Part shown: piece by piece, positions 23,974 to 36,600 of the stretch
Layout of the letters: every line of letters starts with the position of its first letter
Position numbering within the stretch: position 1 is the first letter of the stretch
Source of the DNA: Yamagishiella unicocca
Taxonomy: Eukaryota; Chlorophyta; Chlorophyceae; Chlamydomonadales; Volvocaceae
Direction of reading: 5' to 3'
DNA length: 64,000 nt
Assembly: GCA_003116995.1 (NCBI GenBank)
Contig: BDSL01000009.1
Coordinates: forward strand, 1,714,501 to 1,778,500
Position numbers and translations under genes: made by a program
The notes under the pieces: generated by a model
Database searches by the model: none
What the model saw: the letters and a program-made list of their open reading frames with translations, nothing else
What the model was told of the DNA's origin: nothing

Positions 23974-25191
23974 TGCTTGCGCTACAGATGCAGCAGTTCC
24001 AGGGCGTCAGCACGATGCTCTTGTGCTGCCCCGACCCACCTGTCCCCATTCACGGGGCTCCTTGTCAGACGGCCCCGTCGCCCCACCTGACACAATTTCC
24101 GCCCTGCATAGCGTACTTCGCCGAGCGACTTTGGCCAGGCGTCCATGGATCCGAGCGTCGTTGGCTTGAGGTGCGATCAGCGACGCATGCAAGCTTCGAT
24201 GGGTACGCAGCATCGCGACCAGTACTTCTTTGCAGTTAGTTTGGAGTTATAAGTAATACGTGGCCATCACCCTACTGTGCGTGTGCATCTTGCTGCTATC
24301 TGTTGAGAGCCTCTGGCCCGCCCTGGAGCATGCGGTGCTCGCAACACAGGGCTAACTGCTAGGAACTGAAAATTTCGTCAAGGTCCGCCGTTTCACCACT
24401 GTCTTACGTTTGCACCTGCGTCACCTCTTACGTGACCCGTTGGACAATACCGGTAAGATTGGTCGAAAGTTAACTCGGGCACCAAACGCAAGCGCCAGCT
24501 AGCTAAGGGTTTGCAATAGGGCAGTGCAATTAAACATGGCATGCAGGCTTGGGTTGCAACACGGTGGCTGTTTCCAGCAAGTGCGCATAGAGAACATAGA
24601 GGACAGCATTGACACTTCAGGAATAGCAATCCACCTAGGTGCCCAATTTCGCCGGAGGCAACAAACCGTGAAAACGCTTGTTGCCTATAGGTATTCAACA
24701 ATGAAATGTAATTTGTGGCTGTGAAGCTCACTCAGCATTCTCGAGTATCGGTAAACTTCTTTACAGATGCTGCTAGGAGGATAGGAACAATAATATTTAA
24801 GGTAGCATTTGTATTTATGGAGCTGTACTCAACAAACGCGCCCTTGCTTGTACGGAAATCATGGGGGAAGCTTAACCGGACGTGGTCGCATACTTGATGA
24901 CGGGAGCTTAACTCGACAGGTATCACATACTCAACACGACGGGTGTATAAAATCAACGGGGTTGATGACATTCGAGTTGAACCAAGGACTGACGCCTGGC
25001 GACAGCCGAAAGGACACAGCCGTTGTCTATTCTGTACATTATCCTTCCAAAAACACCTTTTTCTTATGACCTAGGAGGTGTTTTAGTGCCTGCACGACTG
25101 TGGCTTTCCCTAAGCGGCATGTGCTTGCACCGTTAGCCTTCGAGGTGGCCTTGACGCGCGCTTAAACTGCCACACATTACTGTGGTGCCAT
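23974..25191. other. Intergenic region between divergent genes
   Basis: The kinase (minus) and the LRR-like gene (plus) diverge from this stretch, so it should hold both promoters. No convincing coding frame is seen. The part from about 24380 to 25080 is markedly more AT-rich than the genes around it. Confidence 0.45.
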
Positions 25192-27144
25192 ATGGATGCT
25201 CCAGAGCCGTCGTCGCCCAGCAGCGTTGTGCGTACGGCTGCCGTGTTGCACCTCGACTCACCACGGGCTTCCGATGCACTGCGCAACGGCGACTGCGGTG
25301 AGGAGGCGGTGCCTGACGTGGACCTGTCGCAATACAACGTCAAATTTGAGGAGTTCACCCTGCCCGCCCTTGACGGCACGAAGCTCCAGCGCGACCTAGA
25401 CCACGTGTGGCCACGCGGGGACACCACCCCGGCACCCTCCTGCAAGGAGGGTCTGGATTATCTCACATCCGTGTCGCCCCCAGACCTTCGGCTAAAGGCG
25501 CTGCAGCGCGCGCTGGAGCGCGCCTACGCCAGCACCGACGCCAGCGGCGGCGGCAGTGCTCCAGAAGCCACCACCACCGCCTGCGCCGTCACGCCAGCAG
25601 CGGACAGCACCACCGGCGCCTTCGGCAGCAACTTGTGCTTCATCGGCCCAGGCGGCCCCGCCGCGGTGGTCACCTTGAAGCTGCCTCCCGACCCAGAGGC
25701 CCAGTCCAGGCACAGCGACGGCGCCACCACCGCTGTCCTGAGCGCCTTCCCCCCGCCCTGGCTGCCCTCCCTGGCGCGCTCGCTCACCTTCCTCGACCTC
25801 AGCTTCTCCACCTGTCTGGACCCTGCCGCCTGGGACCTGTCCGCGCTGGCTGCGCTGCCCCGCCTGGCCTGCATCAAGCTGCGCGGTGCCAAGCTCATCT
25901 CAGCACTACCAGCGGACCTGCCCGCGCGCCTGCCTGCGCTGCAGGTCCTGGACCTTCACGCAACGCAGTTCCAGCTGCCGTGCGAACAGCTGACCGCCAT
26001 GCTGGTGGCGCTAGCCGCTGCGCTGGACGACGGCGGCGGCGGCCGCCGGCAGCTGGTGCTGTCGGCCTGCGGGGCGGACAGCGGGGCCAGGGGCGGCACT
26101 CGAAACAGGGGCGGCATTCGAAACCGCAGGCGCCAGCCTACGCAGGAGCCGTCGCTGGAGGTGCGGTATGAGGTCGTCAATGAGAATGGGGACGGCCAAC
26201 GGAGCTCCGAGTGGGAGGAGCTCAAGGACGCGGAGGCGATGCGCGCAGTGCTGGCTGCGTGCGAGCGAGCCTTCATGTCGTACGCCCGGGAGATGTGGTG
26301 GCAGCTGGAGCTGCCGGGGGGGCCGGCGGCCGCCGGCGGCGGCGAGGCCCCTCTTGGCGGACAAAAGACGGCCATAATGACACAGCCGCTGGACATCTCG
26401 ATGATGCGACTGGTGTACGACTTGGGTCTGCTGCCGCCGATACCGGCGGAGGAGCAGGAGGCGAAGGCCGGAGAGGCGGAGCCAGGGGCAAGGCCGCAGG
26501 GGGAGAAAGGGGAGGAGGCCAATAAAGGCAGTGGCGAAGGAGCTGAGGACAGCGGGAAACAGTTTCGCATCTCGGACCGGTGGGTGCGGCCAGCAGCGTC
26601 ACGTGGCCCCGCAGTGCCCCGCCCTGGAGCGTGTATGGCCCGCATGCATGACTTGCGCCTTACGATAGTGCCCGGCACACCACCCAGCACTCTGCATTAG
26701 GCGCCCTTAGACCCAGCTCCCCTTGAGGCTCGCATCATCCGTTACTATCCCCTTATCGTACTCACTGGGCGTCATACCACGCCCGTACGTACCCCCCGCC
26801 CCAGCAGTGACACACGGTGGTCCACAACCCTTCGCCTGGCGGATGTACGGCTCCAGCTCGCCTGGCCGTATGCCAGCCCGCGTATCGATGCCCCCACGTG
26901 GAGCCACGAGCAGGAATTGCACTCGGCCTTCCGTGGCAAGTACGGCGTGTGCCTGTCGACTCGCCAGTGGCTGCTGCTTCTGGCGGACAAGGGGCGGGAG
27001 GCGCCAGCACCGCCACTGCTGCCCGCAGCTGCACCGGCCCCGGACCTGGAACCCGGCGATCCCTTTGCGTTCGAGGCTATACCTTTCCAGGCTCTGGAGC
27101 AGCGGGAGCGGCTGACGGCGGGGGCCCTATACGCTGCGGGGTGA
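25192..27144 (+). CDS. LRR-like protein of unknown function, frame crossed by TAG or short intron
   Basis: The frame opens with MDAPEPSSPSS and runs to a TAG at 26698. Residues about 195-270 look like leucine-rich repeats (SLTFLDLSFST, PRLACIKLRGAK, PALQVLDLHATQ). An acidic Lys/Glu-rich stretch follows near residues 420-450. After the TAG the same frame stays open to 27144 with coding character (TTLRLADVRLQLAWPY, GKYGVCLSTRQWLLLL). An 84-nt intron from 26633 (GTATGG) to 26716 (CCCAG) would remove the TAG in phase and give 622 residues. Otherwise the gene is cut at residue 502 by a stop. I do not recognise the family and assign no function. Confidence 0.65.
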
Positions 27145-27613
27145 GGCTTGCTGTGCGTGGACTTAGTGATGACAGGGGCAGGCAGAAGGGAGGTATATGA
27201 AGTCAGGACGGGGGGCCGGGCGGAAGGGCCGAGGGCCCGAGCTGCATCGCGCCGCTGGGGTGCCTGCCGAGCGGGGTCAACGCGCCCTCAGCGTACTCGC
27301 GCCGCCACCGACCTGATTGGTGACCACCCTGCCGCGCTAATAACCTGCATGTACCGCGACGAGTGCATGTCGCCGGCCCCCGCCTTCCATGTGCATTGTA
27401 GCGTCGGGATGTTGATGTACAGCCGGCCGCCAATGAGGTGGATGTGGCATGTCAATCCGTGCGCGCCACGCGTCCCACAACTGCAGCCTGCACCAAATGC
27501 CTTGTGTACGCCAAACGCCTTGTGTGCACACACACACACGGTCAGGTGATGTGAAACCCCACATCCTCCTCCTTTACTGCGCATCCGCCCGCAGCACCGG
27601 CAGAGCTGAAGGG
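27145..27613. other. Short intergenic region before giant gene
   Basis: This stretch should contain the 3' UTR of the preceding gene and the promoter/5' UTR of the giant gene. A short CA microsatellite lies at about 27527-27540. The giant gene's first frame is open from 27449, so part of this may be 5' coding if an upstream ATG is used. Confidence 0.5.
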
Positions 27614-30600
27614 ATGTTCTCTAGCGCGACCGAATTCCGGACGGGCGAAAGTTCCCGGCCTAGCCATGGCGCCTTGAAGGCACTGGCGTTCGCCAAGGAG
27701 CGCCCCCCCCCGACGGCGCGCGTGGCGGTGCCCACAGCGGCGGCGCTGGCTGCGCGCAGCCTGGCGCGACGGATGCTGGTGGCGGGGCTGCTGGGGGTGA
27801 CCGAGGCGGCGGTGTCGCCGGCCGCGCGGGGGAGCGTCTCCCTGGCAATGCTGCTCACGGCCCTGCGGCTGGAATCGCGACTGTACGGCCGTGTACGGCG
27901 CGTGAGGTGAGTGAGAGAAGTGCGCGGGCGCCGGCGAGGCGACGGGCGGAGGGGGAGGAGTAGGGGCGCCTTCCCCCCCACCAGACCGGGCACTGGTGCC
28001 CAGGCATGCCCCCTTGCCGTGTTCCCCCAAGCGCAAGATGTTCCCCTACACACATACGACCGTTAGACGCGTGGCCCCCGCCGCCTCCTACCCCGACGCC
28101 GCATATTGCGTTTCTGCGTGAGGTTTTAAAGGACCTCCCCTCACCCTTTCGCGCCATGAACCCGTTCTCCGGCTCCCCGCGGCGCTGCCCTCCCCCAGCA
28201 TCCTCTCGCCCGACCACCCGGCCCGCGCCGCCACCCACGCCGGCCGCTACTGGGCGTCAGTGCATGCTCTGCGCGACGCGCTGCACGCCGACCTGCGGGT
28301 CCGCATGGGCGTGCTGGGTGGCACTGTGCCCCTGGCCGCCGCCTCAGAGCTGCCGGCGGAGGAGCTGCGGGCGCTGGTGGCCAAGCTGGACAAGGCCGCC
28401 AAGAAGGCCCCGGGGCGCGGCGCCGGCATGCTGGCGGAGAGGGCGGCGGCGGCCGCGGACGTGGGGGACATGGAGGCTCTGCAGAAGCAGGCGAGTGGCT
28501 CTGGGTCTGGGGTGTTGGGGGAGCTAGGGGCGCGTCATTTCAACTGTAAAACCCTAAAACCTTGAACCCGGAAAGTGGCTCGAGGGTGCAGGAGAGCTCC
28601 GGTGTGGTTCGTCAAGGGATGGAGGCGGGGAACACAGGGGGGACGAAAATAAATGCTGCCAGCGGGGACGGCAGGCCGGCTCCCTTGCAGCTCAGGTCCA
28701 TGTTACCCGCACAATAGCCGACGTTGTTCGGATTGTACGACCGCAGGTGGCGGCCGGCGGGCGCCTGGATGAGCGGATCCCGGTCTTCGTGGAGGACTGG
28801 CTGCCGGCGGAGCGGTCGCTCGACTCGCTGTGCGCGTGGCACATCGCCGACCCACGGGTGTGGCCCCACGGCAGCTTGCTGCACGGCGCCGTGGCCCTGG
28901 GCCACGTGCGCACGGCCGCGTGGCTTCTGGACCGGGGGCTGCCGCTCAACGGTCGCATCAGCATGTGGGAGCTCACGCCGCTGCACCTGTGCTGCATGCG
29001 GGTGAGAAGAGAGGAAGGGCGGCGCCGGACGGGGTTGCTGGATAGTGGATCATCCGTTTATGGAAGGGGGTATGGAACGTTGCGTAGCCTGTATCCGCCG
29101 GGGGTAAAGCGGGTAGGTGTGGGGCTGAGGAATAGGGGGAGAGCTCTAGGGGAGGAAGGGGCGGGGCCTGACCTCCGGCGTGTCGTCGGGTGCTTGCTTT
29201 CGCAGGGCTGTACGGGGTTGCACGCGTTGCCTTCGGGGGATACAATGGGGGCGGAGCTGTGTGAGGGGCTGCTGGTAAGGGGTGCGGCCGCAATCGTCAC
29301 CAAGCGACGGCAAACCGACGGCCGCTGGCGGGCGCTGGTTCCATAGCCTGATTCGCCTCACCTCCCGCTGTCGCCGGCCGACCCGGTCTGGTCGCGACTC
29401 GCGCCGCCATTGACGGTATGGGCGTCCACGCCCCGCTTAGTGCTGGACGGCCCGGTCCGTACAAAATCACGCGTGTAGGTTGGTGGCCTGGATCACCTCG
29501 CCCCGGGCCTCTTCCTCCCCGCTCCGCCCCTCTGCTATGCTCTTCTCTGCCCCAACCACCTTGTCGTGCGCCCCTCCCCCTCGTAGCCCATGCTGTGGCG
29601 CTCAGTGGGCCATATGTTCCACTTCCTCCGGCTGCCCTCGCGCGAGCCTGCGGCGGCACCCGCACCCGCACCCGAAGAAACTAGCGATGACAGCGACGAC
29701 AGCAGCGACAAGGGCGCGCGATACGGCCGCCACCGTGACGACCCCAGCGACATGGCTTCGGCATTCGACTGCAAGCTGGGTCTCCCGCCGGGGTCCTTCC
29801 TGGGGCGGAGGGCGCTTGTGTTCCCCGGCGTGTGCTCGATGTGGACTGAGACAGTCAGGTGGGTGGGTGGCGCGCCAGGGAGATGGCGAGGAGGGAGGAG
29901 GCTGGAGGGGATCGGGCAACGGGGGAGTGCCGTGCTGCCGAGGCCCGGACGCGGCCTTTGCGTGGTGGGGCGAGCGGCAGGGCTGCAGCACTCCAGCACA
30001 GCTTGTCCTCGACCTGCTTAAAAAGCTGGCAGGCGCCTGGAAACCCCCCTTCCATGCCAATCCCCACATCACTTTGGGGCCTTATATTTGCGATCCACGC
30101 CCCCCGGACCCGGCCTACCAGCCGCGTGCACGCACGCCGAAGCACCGGTGCTGTCCTGGTTGATACTGTTAACACTTGTCGCTTAAATGCTCCAAGGCAT
30201 CCGGAGCATCCGACCGCTGACCCGCACCCCAAAACGCTCCAATGGCAATTGACATCCGCCCCCCTGCCCTCCCTGCGTCCCTTGGCCCCCCTGTTCCTGC
30301 CACCCCCCGGACCAGTCACGACGTATCACTCGGCCCCACGTGGTACTGCCATGACGACGAGATCCGCCCCGGTGGCTCCGCCGCCAGCAAGGACCGACTC
30401 CAGAGCCTCCATGCGCGCGGTCTTCCCTGTACGGCAGTGGCGTCTTCGGGCGCCGCCGCAGCCGCGGCCGCCTCGCCTGCTGCGCTGGCTGCCGCGGCGG
30501 CTCCCATGCTGCGGCTGCTGCTGGGCCGCGGACCGGAGCTGGCGCCTAAGAGCTGGTGCGGGGTGCTGCCGGTGCACTACGCTGCCGCCACGTGCGGCCC

Positions 30601-33600
30601 GGAGACCCTGGCGGCACTGGCGGAGGCGGGAGCTAGCCTCACGGTGCCACTGCCGGGTGCGCCTGCGGTGGGGGGTGGGTGGGAGGGTGGGGAAAGCCGA
30701 TGCAGGAGAGGCGCTGCGAGGGACCCAGAAGGGGCGAGGCGCAAGAAAGTGGAGCTGCGGCGGTGTGTGGGCTGCAGCGGCGTCGTGGCCTCGCAGCCCA
30801 CACACCGCCTGCACATGCAGACCTAAGTGAATTCAACTTTGTATCACGAGGTTTCGTGCCAATCATGTCTGTTACCCCACCTCAGTAACCACCGCGGCGT
30901 GACCGGCGTCAACATCACAACTAACCACGCCTTCTGCTCCTCCCACCCCCTCATCTCATGGCAGGCTCCCTGGTGGGTCCGCTGCACCTGTTCGCCCACC
31001 GCGCCGCCTGCCGCTGGTCCGGCCTCACCCCGGGGGCCGCCGCCCGGCTGCTGTCCTGCCGGCCCCTCGTCAAGGCGGCGGATGTGCTGGCGCAGCGGGA
31101 CGAGTGGCGCTGCAGCCCGCTGACATGGCTGGTGCAGGCGGGGAAGGCGCTGGCGCCCACGGCCCTGGGGGAACTGCTGGGGAGCCTTCGGAGCGGACTG
31201 GGCAGCGGAGGCGGGGCCGGAGGCGGGGGCTCGGGCGGCAAGGCGGCGGTGGTGCTGTCGAACGAGGCGTTGGAGGGCCTGGGGAGGTAGGTGCGGGAGG
31301 GGACCGACGAGGGGAGGGGGAGGGAGGGCGCGTGGTGTCATGTACGGCATCGTTTGGCGGGCGCTCCTAGGGGGCAGAGGAAAGTGGCGGGGAGCATGGC
31401 GGCCCGCGTTTGGCCGCGCGGCTCGGACTGCTGTCCTGTGCCGGCTAGCACGCCGCGGGGTGCTGCGCAGTGGGTCGGTGGAAGGGGGCGCTGCTGCCGG
31501 CACGGGTGCCCGCGTGGTCGGCCCTAACCCACACCGGCGATCACCGCCACACGTCACACCACCGGTTCTGCGGCACCAGCGCAGTTCCCTAATTGGGCAC
31601 GTGTCGTTTGGCGTCCTGCCGTTGGGGCCGGCGCCCGCGCTGCTTCGGGCCCTGCTGTTAGCCTTCCGCGGCTGCCAGTGCACAGAAGCACTTCGTACCA
31701 CCAGGCATGGCACGTCGGTTCAGCGCGTCCCTTCCACAACATCAGGCCCTCACTCACCTACTGGATATTTCTCTCCCCACCCACCCAGGGCACTGTCGTA
31801 CGCCATCATGTACGTGCAAGTGGATCACGTGCGCGTGCTGCTGCAGCACTTCCCGGAGGCTGCCTCTGTGGCCCTGGCCCCTGTTGGCGCCACACCGCTG
31901 CACCTGGCGGCCCTGCTGCCCGCCTGCAGCGAGTTGGGTCAGGTAGGGCAGGGCGTGGACCCGTGGACCAGAGGCAGGGCAGGGAAGCAGGCCTTGAGCT
32001 ACAAAGGACGAAAATACATACGATGCTAGCTGCGAAAATGAGTATCAGCTCCAGGTAGCGCGAAGTGCGGCAGCGGGCGCAGCGGGCAACGAGCGAGCCC
32101 CGGGCTAAGAGAGCATACCGGCAGGAAGCAAGGGGCCGGGTTAGTTTCCCCCGCAATATCCGACCTTGGTTTGTAGGTCGCTTGCGCTGCGCCCGTGTCC
32201 TCCACCCATTACCGAAATAATTTTGTTACGTTCGTTTCCCGAGGAGTTACCTAGGGCCGCTGTCGACGACGGCAGCTGCAAGCCTGCCGCCACCGTCAGT
32301 GCATCGGCCCCTACCGGGCCTGGCGACGGACCCGCAGGTAGCCGCTTCAACCACTGGCTCGATTATGACTCCAATGTGTACGACGCCTCGCAGGGCCACA
32401 TCCTCCGCGTCATGGCGAAGGGAGAGCTTCTCAAGCTGCAGGCCGGCAATGAGGCACCCAAGGTGGGGTTTGTGTGTGTTGTGGGGTTGCAAAAAAGACC
32501 CGTGTTGTGTGTGTGGGGGAGGGTTGTAAGGGGGAGTTGAAGGTGATCCCCGAATCCACGGCCGACAAACCAAGGGCGATAGGGGGGGTAAATACAAGAG
32601 ATGTGCGGGGCGATGGGGGGAGGGGGCCGGTGTATGTGGAGAAAACCATAGAACCGACAGAGGAGGAGAAGGATTACTGGTTGGAATAGACAATTGGGAT
32701 GGGGTTTGAGGGGAGTTCGTTGCAGCAATTGGCATGAGGATGGGCAGTGTGAAGGAGGAGGGCTGTGGAGGCGGAACAGTGGGTGGAAAGGACCGAGGAG
32801 GGGAACTCTTTGCGTGGTCCTTGAGCCGGGGTCCGAGTCCTCCCGCTTGCCTCCGACATGCACATGTGTTGGAGGCAGCCGAGCGCCACATCTATTAAGG
32901 AACATCGCTCACGTTCAAGACGCCAAAGCGGAGTAATAATAGGAAAACATGGGTACCGTCATCGCGATCTCGCTTATTGTCCAACGCCGAGAGTGACGGA
33001 GAAATGTCTCCCCTACTTTCAGACGCCAAATAAATCACGGCCAGCTTTGTGTTGGGGCGGGCGGCTACAGCTGTTGTCGTTAGCTTTACTGGCGCCGCAT
33101 CTTCGGCGGCCTCCCCTCGCTAAACCTCGCTGTGCCGGCTGGCTGCCTGGCTGGGGATGACCCCCCTGTGCCGGCGAGCGCGGCCCGCGTGGGTGTGGTT
33201 GCGGTGTGGGGGAGGGGGGCCCAACCCCTGCTCCTAGAGTCGTGACCCACCCTCTCTCACCCTCACAGCCCCTTCCTTGCCCCGCTCTTGCCGGATCGCA
33301 CAGTTCATTCTCGACCAGTTGCCGCCGTACGTCCCGCCCAGTGCCATTCGGCAGCTGTCCACCGCCGTCGCGGTTGGCGGTGGGTGCGAGCTGCTGGTGC
33401 TGGGGGGCGACGAGCCGGTCACTGCTACAGCCGCCGCCGCTGCTTCTGCCACTGCTGCTGGCGGCGGCAGCGGGTGTGAGGGCGGCGACAAGGAGGAGTG
33501 GCCGATGTGGACGTATCCGCTGGTCGACGCAGGGCCCTCACCCGTTGATGCGTCCGAGAGTTCGACAGCCGCTATGCAGCGCTGCCTGGAGGCCCAGCAG

Positions 33601-36600
33601 CAGGTGGGTCGCTGCAACGAAGACTAGAACCCTAACCCAGAACGACCCATAAGAATCCGGAAATGAAGGCACGAGGGCATCCCGGACGTTGTTTGGCTAG
33701 CAAGCTGTAGTAGTTGCGAAGTCATGTGGTGGACGGGAGGTGACCGGAGGAGGGATTAGGCGGGGCTCGGGTGGAAGCGTGAGGTTGAGGCGACTTGTGG
33801 TGTGGAGGGGCAGCAGGCAAAGCGAGGTCCGCTGGTGGGGTTTGTGAGAAACGCTCGTGGGTCGGCACGGGCAGCGAAAGGGGCACCGGGGGAAGAGAGG
33901 AGGGGCGGGGCCGCGAAGGGGCAGCAGGTCAGCGAGCGACCCATGGGGGGTGCCGGAGTCGTCCTGGGCCCCACCAGCGCCCTCGGCTCAATCAGGCCTC
34001 CCTTCTTCCGAGACCCAGCATGCCTGTCTGCTCCGCTCGTCCTCATTCGTTGCATGCCGAGTTGCCGTACCTGATCGGGCCGGTACTGTCCCCAACCATA
34101 CAACCTGCCCTTCATCTCCATACCGTCTAGTAGCTGCTGGAAACCCGGTTACCATATCCTGAAGGTAAACCCCCCTACACCCCACCCCCCGCTTATATCC
34201 ACCAGCTGGTGCACATGTTGCTGGCTGCTGGCGCCCCGGTGGATGCGGCTGACTGGTCGGGCTGCACCCCCCTCATGGTGGCGGTGCTGGCGGGCCCTCC
34301 GCCAGTGGTGGCGGCTCTGCTGGACAAGGGTGGGTGGGAAGGGCTGGGAGGCGGAGCGGGACGATTGGATGAGGCCTTCAGGAGTGGATGGGGGAGGGAG
34401 GGGATAACTTGGAGCCGCTCAAGCCCCCAAGTCCCCCACCGGCACCATGCCGGCCCAGCCACACAACCTCTCGTCGCACATATTGCCCTGGTCCCATTGG
34501 GTTGCGGCTGTCCCCACGCTGGACCCAAATCCCCCTCCGCCCCTTTGGTCTCCCCATGCTGCCTGCCGCCCGGCCACCCCCCACTCCCTACATCCTCCCG
34601 ATCCTCCATCCTTCTCTACCCTCTCAGGGGCCTCCATGACCACCTCCGCGCGCTGCCTCAACGTCGTCCGTGAGACGTACAGCCGCAAGCGCTTGAAGCA
34701 GACCCTGGAGATGTCTGGAAGCCGGGTCCTCGGCCTGGACTATCTGCTGCTGGCGGGGCCGTCGGCATCATCGCCGCAACCCTCGTCGGCTCAGCCGGCG
34801 GCGGTGGCGGCGGGGGAAGCTGGTGATGTGCTGAAGCTGCAGGCGGGGGCGGAGCAGGGGGTTGACGCGTATTCGGCAGACGGTTCAGCGCACTCGGAGT
34901 CGGAATACGACACGAACGAGATGCCGGAGGCGGGGAAACCTTACGTGTTGGGGGACGAGTTCCTGGTGGCGCCAAAGCGGGGAAGCAAAGCCAGCTGGGA
35001 ATCACAGTGAGTGGGAGCGAAGGGGGGGGGGGTAACAAAGGGGTGGAGGCTGGGGTAAGGGGAATGGTACAAAGACCCGATTATGCGGCATGGGGTAAAG
35101 GTGGAGACAGGTGCGAGGTGGGGATGGGCGCAGAGGGGCTGGGGGATGGCGGGGCCGGGCGAGAAGCGATGGCGGAGGGGGGACGAGCCCCTGGGATGCA
35201 GGGGTTGCGGTGCGGGTTCGAGGGAAACCCGTGGTTGCGGTGCGGGTGGGGCGGGGATGCAGGGGTTTGTTCACATGAGCTCGGGTGTGTATGGCGGTGG
35301 TGGCGCGTGCGCAGCGCTGAGCGCGCCTCGCCTGCACCCCCTGCACCCCCTGCACCCCCCGCCCCAGCCTCTGCCCCCACCCGACCCCCCGGCCAACGCG
35401 CCATTACCCCACTTCCCCTGTCTCCCATCACCTCACTGCGCCCTCGTTTCAGTTCTAGCCTCTCACCCCCCTCTTGGCCCCCCTCTGGGCTCCTCTCCTC
35501 TCCCCGACCCCAAGCCCCCCGCCCGCTCCCCTCCCGCCTCCTCCGTCCTCCTGCCTACTCCTGCTGCGCCTCCAGGTTCCCACACGCGCATCTCACTCCG
35601 CTGACGGCGGCTGTCGTCCGCGTCATGCAGCGCATGTACTTCGAGCGCGTGACTCCGGACGCCCAGGGGCCCGGTTCCACTTTGAGACGGATGGCGTTTG
35701 GCGAGCCGGCGAACTCCGCCGTCAACTACAGCGACACCGACGGGCGCGGCCGGCTGAGCAGGCAGGCGCGGGGGAAGGGGGGTTGTGGCGGGAGGAAGGG
35801 TTCTGCGGTCTCCGCTGGTGCGTCAGGGCCAACGTCCTGGAGCTCCGCCTCGGACGGAAGGGGCTGGGAGAGGAGCGGAGCGGAGCTTGCCCTCCGCTGG
35901 CGGTTGGAGGTTGTTTCCGTAGAAAGGGAGGATGTTTTCGTACACAGTGTGGGAGGCGCAGGTAGACGTCGCCACCGCAACTGCTCCTGCCGACCTGGCG
36001 CCACATCCCGCTCCGACTGCCGCTCGGGCATCCGCTTCGGGCTGCGGCTCCGGCTCTGGCTCCCTCCCGCACTGCACTGCGCTGCACTGCAGGTTCGGTG
36101 ACGGCATCTTGTGGCTGCTGATGCGTCACGGCCCCCCCGAGCTGCGGGCGGCGGTGCTCCGGGCGCTGCGGGGCAGCAGCACCCGGGAGCTGGTGGCGGA
36201 GATGCCGCGCACTGCGGTGTGGGTGGTGGGGGCGGCGCTGCCGGGTGGGTGGGGGGGTGGACTTGGGGAAGGGAGGGGGTTCGAGGAAGACCCGTGGATG
36301 CCCGAAAAACACCGTTTAGAACAGACGTGGGAAGGGGAAGGGCGAGGTGGGGGGCATAGGTAAGGGTAGGACAGGGGGCGGTGTTTTGTTGGGACTGACG
36401 GGGGGGAAATGGGAGCTCACAGGTGGTGACGAACATGGACGGGTATATGCTTGAGTGCCGTGTAGGGGGGGGGCTGGGCGATGCCGGTGTTATCTGTTGA
36501 ACGTCGACCGCAAGGCGGAAAGGGTAACGGAGTGATGGACGCACGACGACCTCGCGGGCGCAGGGTGGTGAGGAAACGGGACAGCTAGCCCCGAGGACCA

